From positions 1 through 64,000 of the forward strand of contig CAKUUG010000001.1 in the NCBI GenBank assembly GCA_934692665.1: DNA of 64,000 nucleotides, written 5' to 3'. Positions 7,960-16,772 of this stretch are shown piece by piece. How positions within the stretch are numbered: the first letter of the stretch is position 1; each line of letters starts with the position of its first letter. The notes under the pieces are model-generated. The model ran no database searches. It saw nothing but the letters and a program-made list of their open reading frames with translations, and was not told the origin of the DNA. This DNA comes from an uncultured Candidatus Melainabacteria bacterium (GTDB lineage: Bacteria; Cyanobacteriota; Vampirovibrionia; Gastranaerophilales; Gastranaerophilaceae). The position numbers were made by a program, and so were the translations under genes.

Positions 7960-8003
7960 ATTGATTATAAGGTATTGACTATAATCAATGAATGAATTAA
8001 TAT
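7960..8003 (+). promoter_or_regulatory. Promoter with overlapping inverted-repeat operator
   Basis: Perfect ten-base arms attgattata (7960-7969) and tataatcaat (7980-7989) with a ten-base gap. A promoter-like pair TTGACT (7975-7980), 17-base spacer, TAATAT (7998-8003) overlaps the right arm and points at the prepilin-like gene. The neighbouring XRE protein is the natural candidate to bind it. Confidence 0.65.
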
Positions 8004-8033
8004 TATCATGTTGAAAACTAAAAGGAGAAATAT

Positions 8034-8807
8034 ATGAGGATTAAAAAGGCGTTTACATTAGCCGAAATTCTAATTGTATTGATGGTAATAGGTGTTATTG
8101 CAACAATGACTGTTCCGTCATTAATGAAAGGTGTAAATGAGGCTCAATTTAAAACAGCTTATAAAAAAGCGTTTAACACAATTACAAATCTTGCAGGTGT
8201 AGAAAAAATTTCCGGTCAATTGCCTGCAATATCTTCTGCAAACGGTGTATTCAATTTATACAAATCATTAAATTCAAATTTGTCAGTTAAAGAATATGCT
8301 GATTTCAAAATTGCAGCAGGAACCATTGCTCCTGATAGTGCATTTAAAGCAGGCGTTAACCTTAAAGATGGTGATAATTCCACAAATTCCGCTCAATTAG
8401 GTGAAAGTGACGGTAATTATGAATATATTACTACTGCAACTGCTCCAACAGATAAGATTCCTTGGATTATTACAGAAGATAACCTTGCATATAGCGTAAT
8501 TACAATTGGTGGTAATAAAGCAAGCAGCGGTGCTTGTCTTACAAAAACGCAATTGAATGCATTAACTACAGTTGAAAATACAAATAAAAGTGCTTGTGCA
8601 ATTGTTGTAGTCGATGTTAACGGATTATCAAAAGGACCAAACATGCTGGAAAACCAAGAAGGTGCAGGTCCAAACACAGCATCCAGTGGCGTTGCTCTAA
8701 AACAATTGGTAGGTGACCAATACTACATCTATCTAGGTTCTGATGGAGCTACAGCCGGTAACAAATTTATTACAGTTTCAGGACGTTTAATGTCTGATAT
8801 GAAATAA
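8034..8807 (+). CDS. Prepilin-like secreted/surface protein
   Basis: A 257-residue protein with a type IV prepilin leader: basic start, KKAFTLAE cleavage region with Phe at +1 and Glu at +5, then a hydrophobic helix of about 20 residues. The residue before the cleavage site is Ala rather than the usual Gly, as in every such protein of this window. The body is a globular domain with a Cys pair and the DVNGLSKGPN stretch typical of pseudopilin-like proteins here. It would be processed by a prepilin peptidase and could form a pilus, a pseudopilus or a displayed protein. Ribosome site AAAAGGAG. Followed by a terminator. Confidence 0.85.
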   Translation: MRIKKAFTLAEILIVLMVIGVIATMTVPSLMKGVNEAQFKTAYKKAFNTITNLAGVEKISGQLPAISSANGVFNLYKSLNSNLSVKEYADFKIAAGTIAPDSAFKAGVNLKDGDNSTNSAQLGESDGNYEYITTATAPTDKIPWIITEDNLAYSVITIGGNKASSGACLTKTQLNALTTVENTNKSACAIVVVDVNGLSKGPNMLENQEGAGPNTASSGVALKQLVGDQYYIYLGSDGATAGNKFITVSGRLMSDMK

Positions 8808-8834
8808 GACTTTATTAAACTAATTTAGTAACAC

Positions 8835-8864
8835 CGCACTTTGATTAAAAAGTGCGATTTTTTT
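8835..8864 (+). terminator. Rho-independent terminator
   Basis: Stem cgcacttt (8835-8842) with aaagtgcg (8849-8856), then seven T residues. It follows the prepilin-like gene by about 30 bp. Confidence 0.9.
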
Positions 8865-8869
8865 GTGTT

Positions 8870-10180
8870 TTATTTTATATTTAATTGACCATATTTTACA
8901 ACACGTCTGGAATTTATATAAACGTGAGTTGGTCTTTCTTTATTTAAAATTGCATTGAAGTCTTCGTTTTCATTCAGTTCAAAAACATTAAAATCGGCGT
9001 CTTTATCGCATTCTAGAGAACCTATAGTGTTGTTTAGTCGAAGAATTTTTGCAGGTATAATAGTCAAATATCTGATTGCTTCTTTCGTATCTAAAATGCC
9101 GTTGTTTGCGTATTTTAATTCATTTAACAAAGACAAATCTTGATTGAAGGCTAGAGAATTTACCCCGAAACCGAAACGATTTGGAAAATATTTCAAAACC
9201 TCATCCAGATTTAATTTTTTATTGTGCAAGTTGTCGCTGATTCTGGGGCAATAAGCGAGCGATACTTTGTTTTCCAACAATATCGCAAGGTCGGCTTCTG
9301 ACAAATAATTTCCATAAGAAATAATCAATTGTTTGGATAAAATTCCCAGTTCTTTTAAATACTGAACAGGGGTAAGGTTTTCCATAATTGGTTCAAATTT
9401 TTTGTTTCCAGTAAATTCATTCAACAAGTCAATATCAGAAAAACCATGTTTTAGCCATTCCATCTCTTCTTTTGATTCAGCCAATCGAAGCGTCATTAAG
9501 ATGTTGTGCTTTTTGCAGTATTTAGCTAAAATCCTAAACAATCTTTTATGTACACAACATACACTATGCGGAGCGACTCCGATAAATGTATTTTGGGACT
9601 TTTGGTTTTTGAATTTTTCAATTTTCTTTTGAATTGAGCGGAATTCTTCTTTGCTTGTTTCTACAGAATCAGAAAACAGTTCAAAAAACAAGTATGTTTT
9701 CAAAGGCGTTTCGTTCAAAAGATTGAAGTATTTGCTTTCTTTTGACAATTGTGCAAGAGCGGTTGTGCCGTTCAACAGACTCAACTCCAGCCCTTTTTTG
9801 AATGAAGATTTTTTTTCGTCTTTCGACATACAAAAGTACTCAGACAACAAATTTGCAAGTTTATAGATAAAAGATTTTTTAGAAATTCCCGTTAAAAAAT
9901 AATATTTTTTCAAGATAGTATAGAGTCTTTTTATTTTTTCTTTTAAATCTTTTTTCTTTTTATTTTTTACTTGGGTATATTGAAGATGGTTGTGCAAATT
10001 GACAAACCCGGGGGTAATTACCGAGTTTTTGAAGTCTTTTATATGCTCATACAAAGCCTCATCAAGGTCAGATTGTTTTATTATTTCTTGGACTTTACCT
10101 TCATCAACCACAAGAGCACAATCTTCATAAATATTGCCATCAGAAGGTATTATCCATTTTGCTTTGTATACTTTTGCCAT
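8870..10180 (-). CDS. Amidohydrolase-superfamily protein with degenerate active site
   Basis: A full-length (436-residue) member of the TRZ/ATZ/SsnA branch of metal-dependent deaminases and chlorohydrolases: N-terminal beta domain, HNH in VNLHNHLQYT, then the barrel, then a closing AKILRLNNTIGSLECDKDAD segment. Key residues are missing, however. The metal His expected before LAESKEE is Arg, the catalytic His region reads ISYGNYLSEADL with no His, and the Asp of the usual GTDS reads GVNS. Only the HxH pair is kept. The frame is intact. It is the last gene of the proB-proA operon, 24 bp after proA. It may have lost catalysis or changed role; a true deaminase function looks unlikely. Confidence 0.7.
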   Translation of the reverse strand: MAKVYKAKWIIPSDGNIYEDCALVVDEGKVQEIIKQSDLDEALYEHIKDFKNSVITPGFVNLHNHLQYTQVKNKKKKDLKEKIKRLYTILKKYYFLTGISKKSFIYKLANLLSEYFCMSKDEKKSSFKKGLELSLLNGTTALAQLSKESKYFNLLNETPLKTYLFFELFSDSVETSKEEFRSIQKKIEKFKNQKSQNTFIGVAPHSVCCVHKRLFRILAKYCKKHNILMTLRLAESKEEMEWLKHGFSDIDLLNEFTGNKKFEPIMENLTPVQYLKELGILSKQLIISYGNYLSEADLAILLENKVSLAYCPRISDNLHNKKLNLDEVLKYFPNRFGFGVNSLAFNQDLSLLNELKYANNGILDTKEAIRYLTIIPAKILRLNNTIGSLECDKDADFNVFELNENEDFNAILNKERPTHVYINSRRVVKYGQLNIK

Positions 10181-10203
10181 ATCAAAAAATCCTTTAAAAA
10201 AAT

Positions 10204-11454
10204 TTATAGTATTTTGTGTGTAAAAGTTTTTATGCCTTTTGCATAATCGTCAACAATATTGTTGCTTCCGTATAATTTGTATTTGTAAATAGTGAGTCCT
10301 TCCAGTCCAACAGGGCCTCTTGCATGGGTTTTGTTGGTCGAAATGCCTACTTCTGCACCAAAACCATATCTGAAACCATCAGAAAATCTTGTTGAACAAT
10401 TGGCAAAAACTGAAGAAGAATCGACTAAATTCATAAATTTTTCTATATTTTCTTTATTGTTAGACAAAATTGAATCAGTGTGGCCCGAACCGTATTTATT
10501 GATGTGTTCGATTGCTTCATCGATATTGTTTACGATTTTTAAAGATAGAATTTTATCCCCATATTCAAAAGAAAAATCTTGCGGGTTTTCTTCGATTTTT
10601 ATGCCGTTTTCTTTTAGATTTTGTTTTAATTCGTTTAAAAATTTGTAGTTTTTGTGAATCAAAACTGTTTCAACAGCATTGCAGGCACTAGGATATTGAG
10701 TTTTTGCATCAATAATTATTTTAGAAGTTTCTTCTAAATCACAATCTTCGTCAACAAAAATGTGACATATTCCTGAAGCATGCCCCAAAACCGGAATTTT
10801 TGTGTTTTCTTTTATGAATTTAACGAGCTTGTTGCCGCCTCTTGGAATGATGAGATTAATATATTCGTCAAACTCTAACATATCTTTAACATCTTGTCTG
10901 GAGTAAACAAGCGAAATGACGTTTTTTGGGAAGTTTTCTATTTCATTTAGTGCTTGATTTAATAGATTGTAAAAAATCGTATTTGTGTTTTGGCATTCTT
11001 TTCCGCCTTTCAAAATCGCACAATTTCCTGATTTGATAATCAAAGAAGAAATTTGTACAAAACAATCAGGGCGTGCTTCAAAAATTACACCAATAACGCC
11101 GATTGGAACAGTGATTTTTTTCAGAATCAAGCCGTCGTCGAGTTCTTTTTCCCATAAAATTTCATTTATCGGATCTTTTAAATGAACCAAATCATTCAAG
11201 CCCTTAATCAAGTCGTTTAATTTGTTTTCATTTAATTTCAATCTATCATAAGTTGCTTTGTTGATTTCACCGTTTTCAACGAGAAGTTTTGCTTCTTCTA
11301 AATCGATTTTGTTTGCTTTGAAGATTTCTTCTTTGTTTTCTTCAAGTTTTTTTGCAATATTAAGAAGAGCTTTGTTTTTTGTGTCTGTATCCAGTGTCAT
11401 CATCTTCAAAAAAGCGTTTTTTGCGTTTTTTGCGATTTGCGTCATATTGTTCAT
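10204..11454 (-). CDS. proA: Gamma-glutamyl phosphate reductase
   Basis: Second enzyme of proline synthesis: NADPH-dependent reduction of glutamyl-5-phosphate to glutamate semialdehyde. It has an aldehyde-dehydrogenase fold of 416 residues with EARPDCFVQ, the catalytic Cys in YPSACNAVET (around residue 258), and the C-terminal RGPVGLEGLT motif. It lies 10 bp after proB on the same strand. The order proB-proA-amidohydrolase suggests one transcript. A proC gene is not in this window. Confidence 0.96.
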   Translation of the reverse strand: MNNMTQIAKNAKNAFLKMMTLDTDTKNKALLNIAKKLEENKEEIFKANKIDLEEAKLLVENGEINKATYDRLKLNENKLNDLIKGLNDLVHLKDPINEILWEKELDDGLILKKITVPIGVIGVIFEARPDCFVQISSLIIKSGNCAILKGGKECQNTNTIFYNLLNQALNEIENFPKNVISLVYSRQDVKDMLEFDEYINLIIPRGGNKLVKFIKENTKIPVLGHASGICHIFVDEDCDLEETSKIIIDAKTQYPSACNAVETVLIHKNYKFLNELKQNLKENGIKIEENPQDFSFEYGDKILSLKIVNNIDEAIEHINKYGSGHTDSILSNNKENIEKFMNLVDSSSVFANCSTRFSDGFRYGFGAEVGISTNKTHARGPVGLEGLTIYKYKLYGSNNIVDDYAKGIKTFTHKIL

Positions 11455-11464
11455 AGTAATTTTC

Positions 11465-12571
11465 CTATACCAAAACTAAATTGTCTTTTATAACTACATC
11501 ATCATCGTATTTGTAGCCTAGTATTTTGTCGATTTTGTCAGAATGTTCGCCTTTGATTTTTTGTATATCGTCTGAATTATAGCTAGAGATTCCTCTTGCA
11601 AATTCAACTTCATTTTCATCAACAAGAGAAATTATTTCGCCACGCTTGAAATTGCCTTTTACATCAACAATACCTATAGACAAAAGACTTTTTTGGTTTT
11701 CTGTTATCGCAATTTTGGCACCGTTGTTTACTTTTATTTCGCCCATGATGTTTGTTGCATAAGCAATCCAACGTTTTTTGTGAGATAGATTTTGATTTGG
11801 TAAAAATACCGTTCCTACGTTGTTGTCAAAGACTTTTTTGATTATTCCGGGAACTTTTCCGTTTACGATTTTGGCAAACAAGCCGGACGAAGTTACAACT
11901 TTTGCAGCAGTGAGTTTTGTAATCATTCCGCCTCTTCCCCCCAGAGAAGCTCCCGTTGCAAGTTTTTCTATTTTTGGTGTAACTTTTTCAACTACGGGAA
12001 TTAGTTTGGCATCTTCATAGACTTTTGGATTTTTGTCGAACAAACCATCGATGTCAGATACCATTACGAGCAAATCCGCATCCAATTTTGACGCTACGAT
12101 AGAAGACAGTTTGTCGTTATCGGAAAAACACACATGTTCCAATTCGGATGGCGAAACAGCGTCATTTTGGTTGATTATTGGAATTACCCCGTTTTCCAAC
12201 AGTTTGTGCAAAGTCAATCTTAACGACAGATACTTTTTGCGGTTTGAAAAATCTTCTTCCGTTAACAAAATCTGAGCTGTCGTAATTCCGTATTTTTCAA
12301 AACCATCTTGCCAAATCCCCATCAATAAAGGTTGACCGATACTTGCTGCGGCTTGTTTTAGAGTAGTTGAAGTTGATGTATCTACACCCAATTTTTTTGC
12401 TCCCAAACCCACAGCACCGGAAGTTACAACCAGAATTTCCCTTCCTTGTTTATACAAATAAGAAATATCTTCAATAAAAGAATACAAGTGAGCAAGCGAG
12501 ATTTCGCCCATTTCATTTCTTAGAATGTTTGTTCCAAATTTAAAAACTATTCTTTTTGAATTTTCAATCAT
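11465..12571 (-). CDS. proB: Glutamate 5-kinase
   Basis: First and feedback-controlled step of proline synthesis, phosphorylating glutamate. The amino-acid kinase domain (about 1-255) shows VFKFGTNIL, VTSGAVGLG, INQNDAVS and TGASLGGRGGMITKL. The C-terminal PUA domain (about 275-355, RWIAYATNIMGEIKV onward) is present, as in the long proline-sensitive form. 368 residues is the normal length. It is the first gene of the proBA operon. Confidence 0.96.
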   Translation of the reverse strand: MIENSKRIVFKFGTNILRNEMGEISLAHLYSFIEDISYLYKQGREILVVTSGAVGLGAKKLGVDTSTSTTLKQAAASIGQPLLMGIWQDGFEKYGITTAQILLTEEDFSNRKKYLSLRLTLHKLLENGVIPIINQNDAVSPSELEHVCFSDNDKLSSIVASKLDADLLVMVSDIDGLFDKNPKVYEDAKLIPVVEKVTPKIEKLATGASLGGRGGMITKLTAAKVVTSSGLFAKIVNGKVPGIIKKVFDNNVGTVFLPNQNLSHKKRWIAYATNIMGEIKVNNGAKIAITENQKSLLSIGIVDVKGNFKRGEIISLVDENEVEFARGISSYNSDDIQKIKGEHSDKIDKILGYKYDDDVVIKDNLVLV

Positions 12572-12711
12572 TTAAAAGCCTTTTAAAAATTAGTTATTGT
12601 GATTGATTTTAGCATGATAAAAGATATTATTCAAATAGATTATTCTTTTGAGATTTTGTTGCATAATGCCTTTGAAAAAAATATAATATTAATATTAGAA
12701 TCGGAGTTTTT

Positions 12712-13374
12712 ATGCAAAAAAACAAAAAGCCTGCTTTTACATTGACAGAAATTATGCTTGCAGTTGTGATTATCGGTATAGTTGCAGCGTGTTTGGCAAG
12801 AAGCGTTATGAATAACAACTATGATGAAAAAGGCAACACACTAATGGCTTTTAAAGCAATAGAAACAATATCCAGTATTTCGAGCCAAATCAGACAAACA
12901 GAAACAGAAGTTTTGCCAACCGGAAAATTTTTGGTAAAAGCTGCAGATGGAACTTACAAATTTGCGGTATTAAGTACAAAAGCAGATACAAAAGAAGCTG
13001 ATGCCAAAGAAGTTGCCGAATTGTTCGGTGATTATATGAAAAAAGACGGTGATGTAATTGATTTCTGCAGTGTTTCCGGTGCTTGTTCGGACGAGAACAT
13101 AAAAGGTTTCCGCTTGCCGGGGAATTTGTATTTGGGCTTTGAAAAATATGGCGAAATTAAAAACTGCCCTGATTTTTATATGCCGGATGACAAGTCGCAG
13201 TCGCTTTCGGCAAGCGTAGATTTTGATGGTGTAACAAGAAGATGCTGGGGAAGTGTCCATATAGACACAAATGGAGCAAAAGGCCCTAACATATTGAATG
13301 AAGACTACTATGTTTTTGGAATGGATGAAAACGGCATAGTAACAGCAGGAAAAATTAAAAAGGAAAATGAATAA
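12712..13374 (+). CDS. Prepilin-like protein
   Basis: A 220-residue protein starting with KKPAFTLTE and a hydrophobic helix (about 8-28): a type IV prepilin leader with Ala before the cleavage site, Phe +1 and Glu +5. The globular part has two Cys-rich stretches (FCSVSGACSD and RRCWG) and ends with DTNGAKGPNILNEDYY and a final Met-Asp-Glu-Asn-Gly turn, like the gene at 8034. Unlike the other three prepilin-like genes it has no adjacent XRE regulator. It is followed closely by an HD-GYP gene. Confidence 0.8.
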   Translation: MQKNKKPAFTLTEIMLAVVIIGIVAACLARSVMNNNYDEKGNTLMAFKAIETISSISSQIRQTETEVLPTGKFLVKAADGTYKFAVLSTKADTKEADAKEVAELFGDYMKKDGDVIDFCSVSGACSDENIKGFRLPGNLYLGFEKYGEIKNCPDFYMPDDKSQSLSASVDFDGVTRRCWGSVHIDTNGAKGPNILNEDYYVFGMDENGIVTAGKIKKENE

Positions 13375-13393
13375 TTACGACAAAGGTTAAGGT

Positions 13394-15124
13394 ATGGCTA
13401 TTATTTTTCAAAAAAAACAGAATAATTCGACAAAAGTGAAAAATTTGCTTTCAAGTTCTTTGATTAATTATCTCGGTAAAAAAAAACACGCAAATAAAAC
13501 AAAATTAATCAAAATCTACAAAAATGCAATTTTAGACAAGAATTTTGAAGACATTTCAATTATTCTTTCGCTTTTGAGTTTAATAAATTACAATAAAGGC
13601 GAAAAATATTACAAAACAACAAAAAACCTAGACGAAGCGAAAAATCTTGCAAATTCTATAAATTCAAAATTTGCACAAAAAATAAACACTTTTTGTTCGG
13701 CACTAATTGAATTTGATGAAGAAAATTACGAAGTAGCACACAATTTATTCCTCAGTGCTTATTCTAAAACTGCTGTTTTTGAAGAATTAAATGACTATAT
13801 TTTAAAGTTTCAAAACAAAATAAAACCTATATACAAAGAAAACGCAAACATAGAAAATTCAATATCTGAAAATTTTCAACATGATGCTCTTTTAGCTCTA
13901 TTAAAAGTAGGAAGGGCGGTTGCTGTTGAAACAGATATAAATTCTCTTTTAATGGTAATAACAGAACAAATAAAACAAGCCCTAAATGCAGACAGATGTA
14001 GCGTTTTTCTTTTGGATAATAATGAACTTTGGTCAAAAGTTGCTCTGGGATTGGAAGTAAAAGAAATAAGACTCCCGATAAACAAAGGACTCGTAGGTCA
14101 TGTTGCAATGAGTGGCGAAACAATAAATATAAAAAATGCTTATGAAAGCAAATACTTTAACAGTGAAATAGACACAAAAACAGGCTACAAAACAAAAAAT
14201 ATTCTGGCAATGCCTATTAGAAATCTTTCGCATCAGATAGTGGGAGTTTTTCAGGTATTAAATAAAATTGATGGAGATTTTACAAAAAAAGACGAAGAAT
14301 TGCTTCTTGCAATAGGTTCATCGGCAGGAATTGCGATTGAAAATGCACATTTATTTAACAAACAAAAAAAACTTATCCACGACCAAAAACAATTGTTTTC
14401 GAGTTTTATTGATACATTGTCAGCATCTATTGATGCACGTGACAAAATCACTTCCGGTCATTCTAAAAGAGTAACCGGATATGCGAATTTGATTTGTGAA
14501 AAATGTGATTTAAATGAAATCGAAAAAGAAAAAATAAAAAATGCTTCTCTCCTTCATGATATTGGAAAAATCGGCATAAAAGACAGTGTTCTTCAAAAAG
14601 AAGGCAAATTAACGGATGAAGAGTATTCTCACATAAAAGAACATGTAAAATTTACTCACAATATACTGGAAAAAGTTTGTACGTCGGACAATTTCAAAGA
14701 TGTTGTAAAAATTGCTTCTTCTCACCACGAAAAATATGATGGTACGGGCTATTTTAAATGCCTGTCAGGAGAAAAAATCCCTTTCGGAGGTAGAATTTTG
14801 GCGGTTTGCGATGTATTTGATGCAATAACATCAAAAAGACACTACAGAAGCAAAATGGAAATCAAAAAGGCTCTGGAAATAATAATAGAAGGCAAAAATA
14901 AACACTTTGACCCTGATATTGTAGAAAAATTTCTTGATATTTCGGCTTTTGATATTTTGTCTGTAATGTTAAAAGAAAAAGTCCTTCTTTTAAACAATAA
15001 TGAAGAAAAATTGCTAAAACAGTTTAAAATGTCTGAATTATATGTTATTCTAAATAGTGAGGATAAAACCCGAGAAGAACAATCGCTGGTTGAGACGTTC
15101 GATAAATACTATTTAACAACATAA
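13394..15124 (+). CDS. GAF/HD-GYP signalling protein, probable cyclic-dinucleotide phosphodiesterase
   Basis: A 576-residue cytoplasmic protein in three parts: an N-terminal helical region (about 1-160), a GAF sensor domain (about 170-310, DRCSVFLLD, GLVGHVAMSGE, NILAMPI), and an HD-GYP domain (about 335-510, HSKRV, LLHDIGKIGI, HHEKYDGTGY, AVCDVFDAITS). HD-GYP enzymes degrade c-di-GMP or related dinucleotides. All HD ligands are present, but the GYP tripeptide reads GYF. A short C-terminal tail follows. It lies between a prepilin-like gene and a TPR gene and ends 7 bp before the latter, so they are likely co-transcribed. Confidence 0.9.
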   Translation: MAIIFQKKQNNSTKVKNLLSSSLINYLGKKKHANKTKLIKIYKNAILDKNFEDISIILSLLSLINYNKGEKYYKTTKNLDEAKNLANSINSKFAQKINTFCSALIEFDEENYEVAHNLFLSAYSKTAVFEELNDYILKFQNKIKPIYKENANIENSISENFQHDALLALLKVGRAVAVETDINSLLMVITEQIKQALNADRCSVFLLDNNELWSKVALGLEVKEIRLPINKGLVGHVAMSGETINIKNAYESKYFNSEIDTKTGYKTKNILAMPIRNLSHQIVGVFQVLNKIDGDFTKKDEELLLAIGSSAGIAIENAHLFNKQKKLIHDQKQLFSSFIDTLSASIDARDKITSGHSKRVTGYANLICEKCDLNEIEKEKIKNASLLHDIGKIGIKDSVLQKEGKLTDEEYSHIKEHVKFTHNILEKVCTSDNFKDVVKIASSHHEKYDGTGYFKCLSGEKIPFGGRILAVCDVFDAITSKRHYRSKMEIKKALEIIIEGKNKHFDPDIVEKFLDISAFDILSVMLKEKVLLLNNNEEKLLKQFKMSELYVILNSEDKTREEQSLVETFDKYYLTT

Positions 15125-15131
15125 GGAAAAA

Positions 15132-16772
15132 ATGAAGAAGACGGGGAAAAATTTAATTTTGTCTATACTTTTCATCAACATTTGTTTGATGAATACTTCA
15201 TTTGCCGATGTAAATAATAGTGATGATTTGTTATTGCCTAAACAACAAATCGAAATAAACAATTCATTCAAAATCAACCCGAATGCAAACTTGTTCAATT
15301 TGGCAAATATTGTTGACAGTTTTTTAACAAATGATACAACTGTAGAAGAATCCGCAATAGACAAAAAATCCCAAATAAGAAAAGATTTTTTGTATGCGAC
15401 ATCTCGCTTTAACCAAGGAAACGCAGTTGCTGCTTATGATGAATATGAAAATCTAATCAACAAAATCGAAAACGACACTTCTCTTTTGGCTTTGTCTAAA
15501 GTTTTATATGAAATTGGCTATTTTACTTTAGCAAACAAAGCAACAGACAAAATTATCTACAAAAACCAATTTTATGACAATATTTTAGATTTGGAAAAAA
15601 GTTACAAACCAAAAATCCAACTCGACAAAGACCAAGAAATTTATTTTGCAAAAATATATAGCAGTATTTATTTTGACAATTCTGCGACAGAAAGTCTTTC
15701 TGAACTGTTAAAAAGCAAACCTTTGTACAACAAAAATGACTATTACAATTTTATGTTATCAAGAGCTTATTTGGAAGTCAAAAAATACCCAGAAGCCCTT
15801 AATACCATTAACAAAGCAATATCTCTAAACAACACAAACTTAAGTTATCAAATGCAAAAAATTGATGTTCTTTTGGCTTGTGAAAAATATTCAGAAGCTG
15901 AAAAACAAATTCAAAAAATAAAAACAAAAACCATAAATTTCGCTGATAACATAGAAACAAAAGAGCAAATCGCACTTTTGAATTTGACAAAAAAAGATAG
16001 AGAAAAAAAATTCTATGCTGCAAACAAAAGTTTTTTAGAAGGAAATTTTGTAAAAACAAAAAAAGAATGTCAAAGTATTCTTAATTTCGATAAAAACAAT
16101 GACAAAGTAATCTCACTTCTTGCAAAAAGTGAGCTTGCACTGGGTGAAATCGAGCGTGCAAATGTAGATTTTGTTTCAGCGTACAAAGAAAACAAAAACA
16201 ACATAGATACCTTAATCGGTCTGGGCGATATAAAATTTCTCCACGGAGATTACAAAAACGCTGTAAAAACCTACAAAAAAGCCTATGCAAAAGACAAAGA
16301 AAACAATGAACTTTTGATAAAATTGACAACCAGCCAAAGAGAATATGGAAAAAATCAAAAAGATCTCAAAAAACTGGAACAAAAACTGGACAAAATGCCA
16401 AAAAATGAGTATCTTGCGTACTACAACAGTGCCATTTCTATTGCACAGAAAAATTCTGTTTTGAAAGAAGATTTTCTAAAAAAAGCCCTAAACATAAACC
16501 CCATGTACGAAAATGCTCTTGGGGCTTTGATTGAGCTGTATTTGAAAAACAAAAACTATGAGCTTGCAAAAGGCTTGATTTATAATGTTTCTTTCACTTT
16601 GAAGAAAAATTATTACTATTATTATCTTTGCGGTTTGTATAACCAAGCTACAGACAAAAAACAAGATGCAATACAGTTTTATAAAACGAGTTTGAATTTG
16701 AATCCGAATTTTGAAATAGCAAATACTCGTCTGTTAAAACTGATACCTGACACTGCAAATGAGGAAATATAA
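15132..16772 (+). CDS. Secreted TPR-repeat protein
   Basis: A 546-residue protein with a signal peptide (KNLILSILFINICLMNTSFA, cleavage after Ala), so probably periplasmic. From about residue 80 to the end it is made of helical pairs, with at least eight TPR-like units, such as YLEVKKYPEALNTINKAISL, FLHGDYKNAVKTYKKAYAK and DAIQFYKTSLNLNPNFEIA. TPR arrays hold protein partners; the partner here is unknown. It starts 7 bp after the HD-GYP gene and its stop codon abuts the GTG start of comM. Confidence 0.85.
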   Translation: MKKTGKNLILSILFINICLMNTSFADVNNSDDLLLPKQQIEINNSFKINPNANLFNLANIVDSFLTNDTTVEESAIDKKSQIRKDFLYATSRFNQGNAVAAYDEYENLINKIENDTSLLALSKVLYEIGYFTLANKATDKIIYKNQFYDNILDLEKSYKPKIQLDKDQEIYFAKIYSSIYFDNSATESLSELLKSKPLYNKNDYYNFMLSRAYLEVKKYPEALNTINKAISLNNTNLSYQMQKIDVLLACEKYSEAEKQIQKIKTKTINFADNIETKEQIALLNLTKKDREKKFYAANKSFLEGNFVKTKKECQSILNFDKNNDKVISLLAKSELALGEIERANVDFVSAYKENKNNIDTLIGLGDIKFLHGDYKNAVKTYKKAYAKDKENNELLIKLTTSQREYGKNQKDLKKLEQKLDKMPKNEYLAYYNSAISIAQKNSVLKEDFLKKALNINPMYENALGALIELYLKNKNYELAKGLIYNVSFTLKKNYYYYYLCGLYNQATDKKQDAIQFYKTSLNLNPNFEIANTRLLKLIPDTANEEI

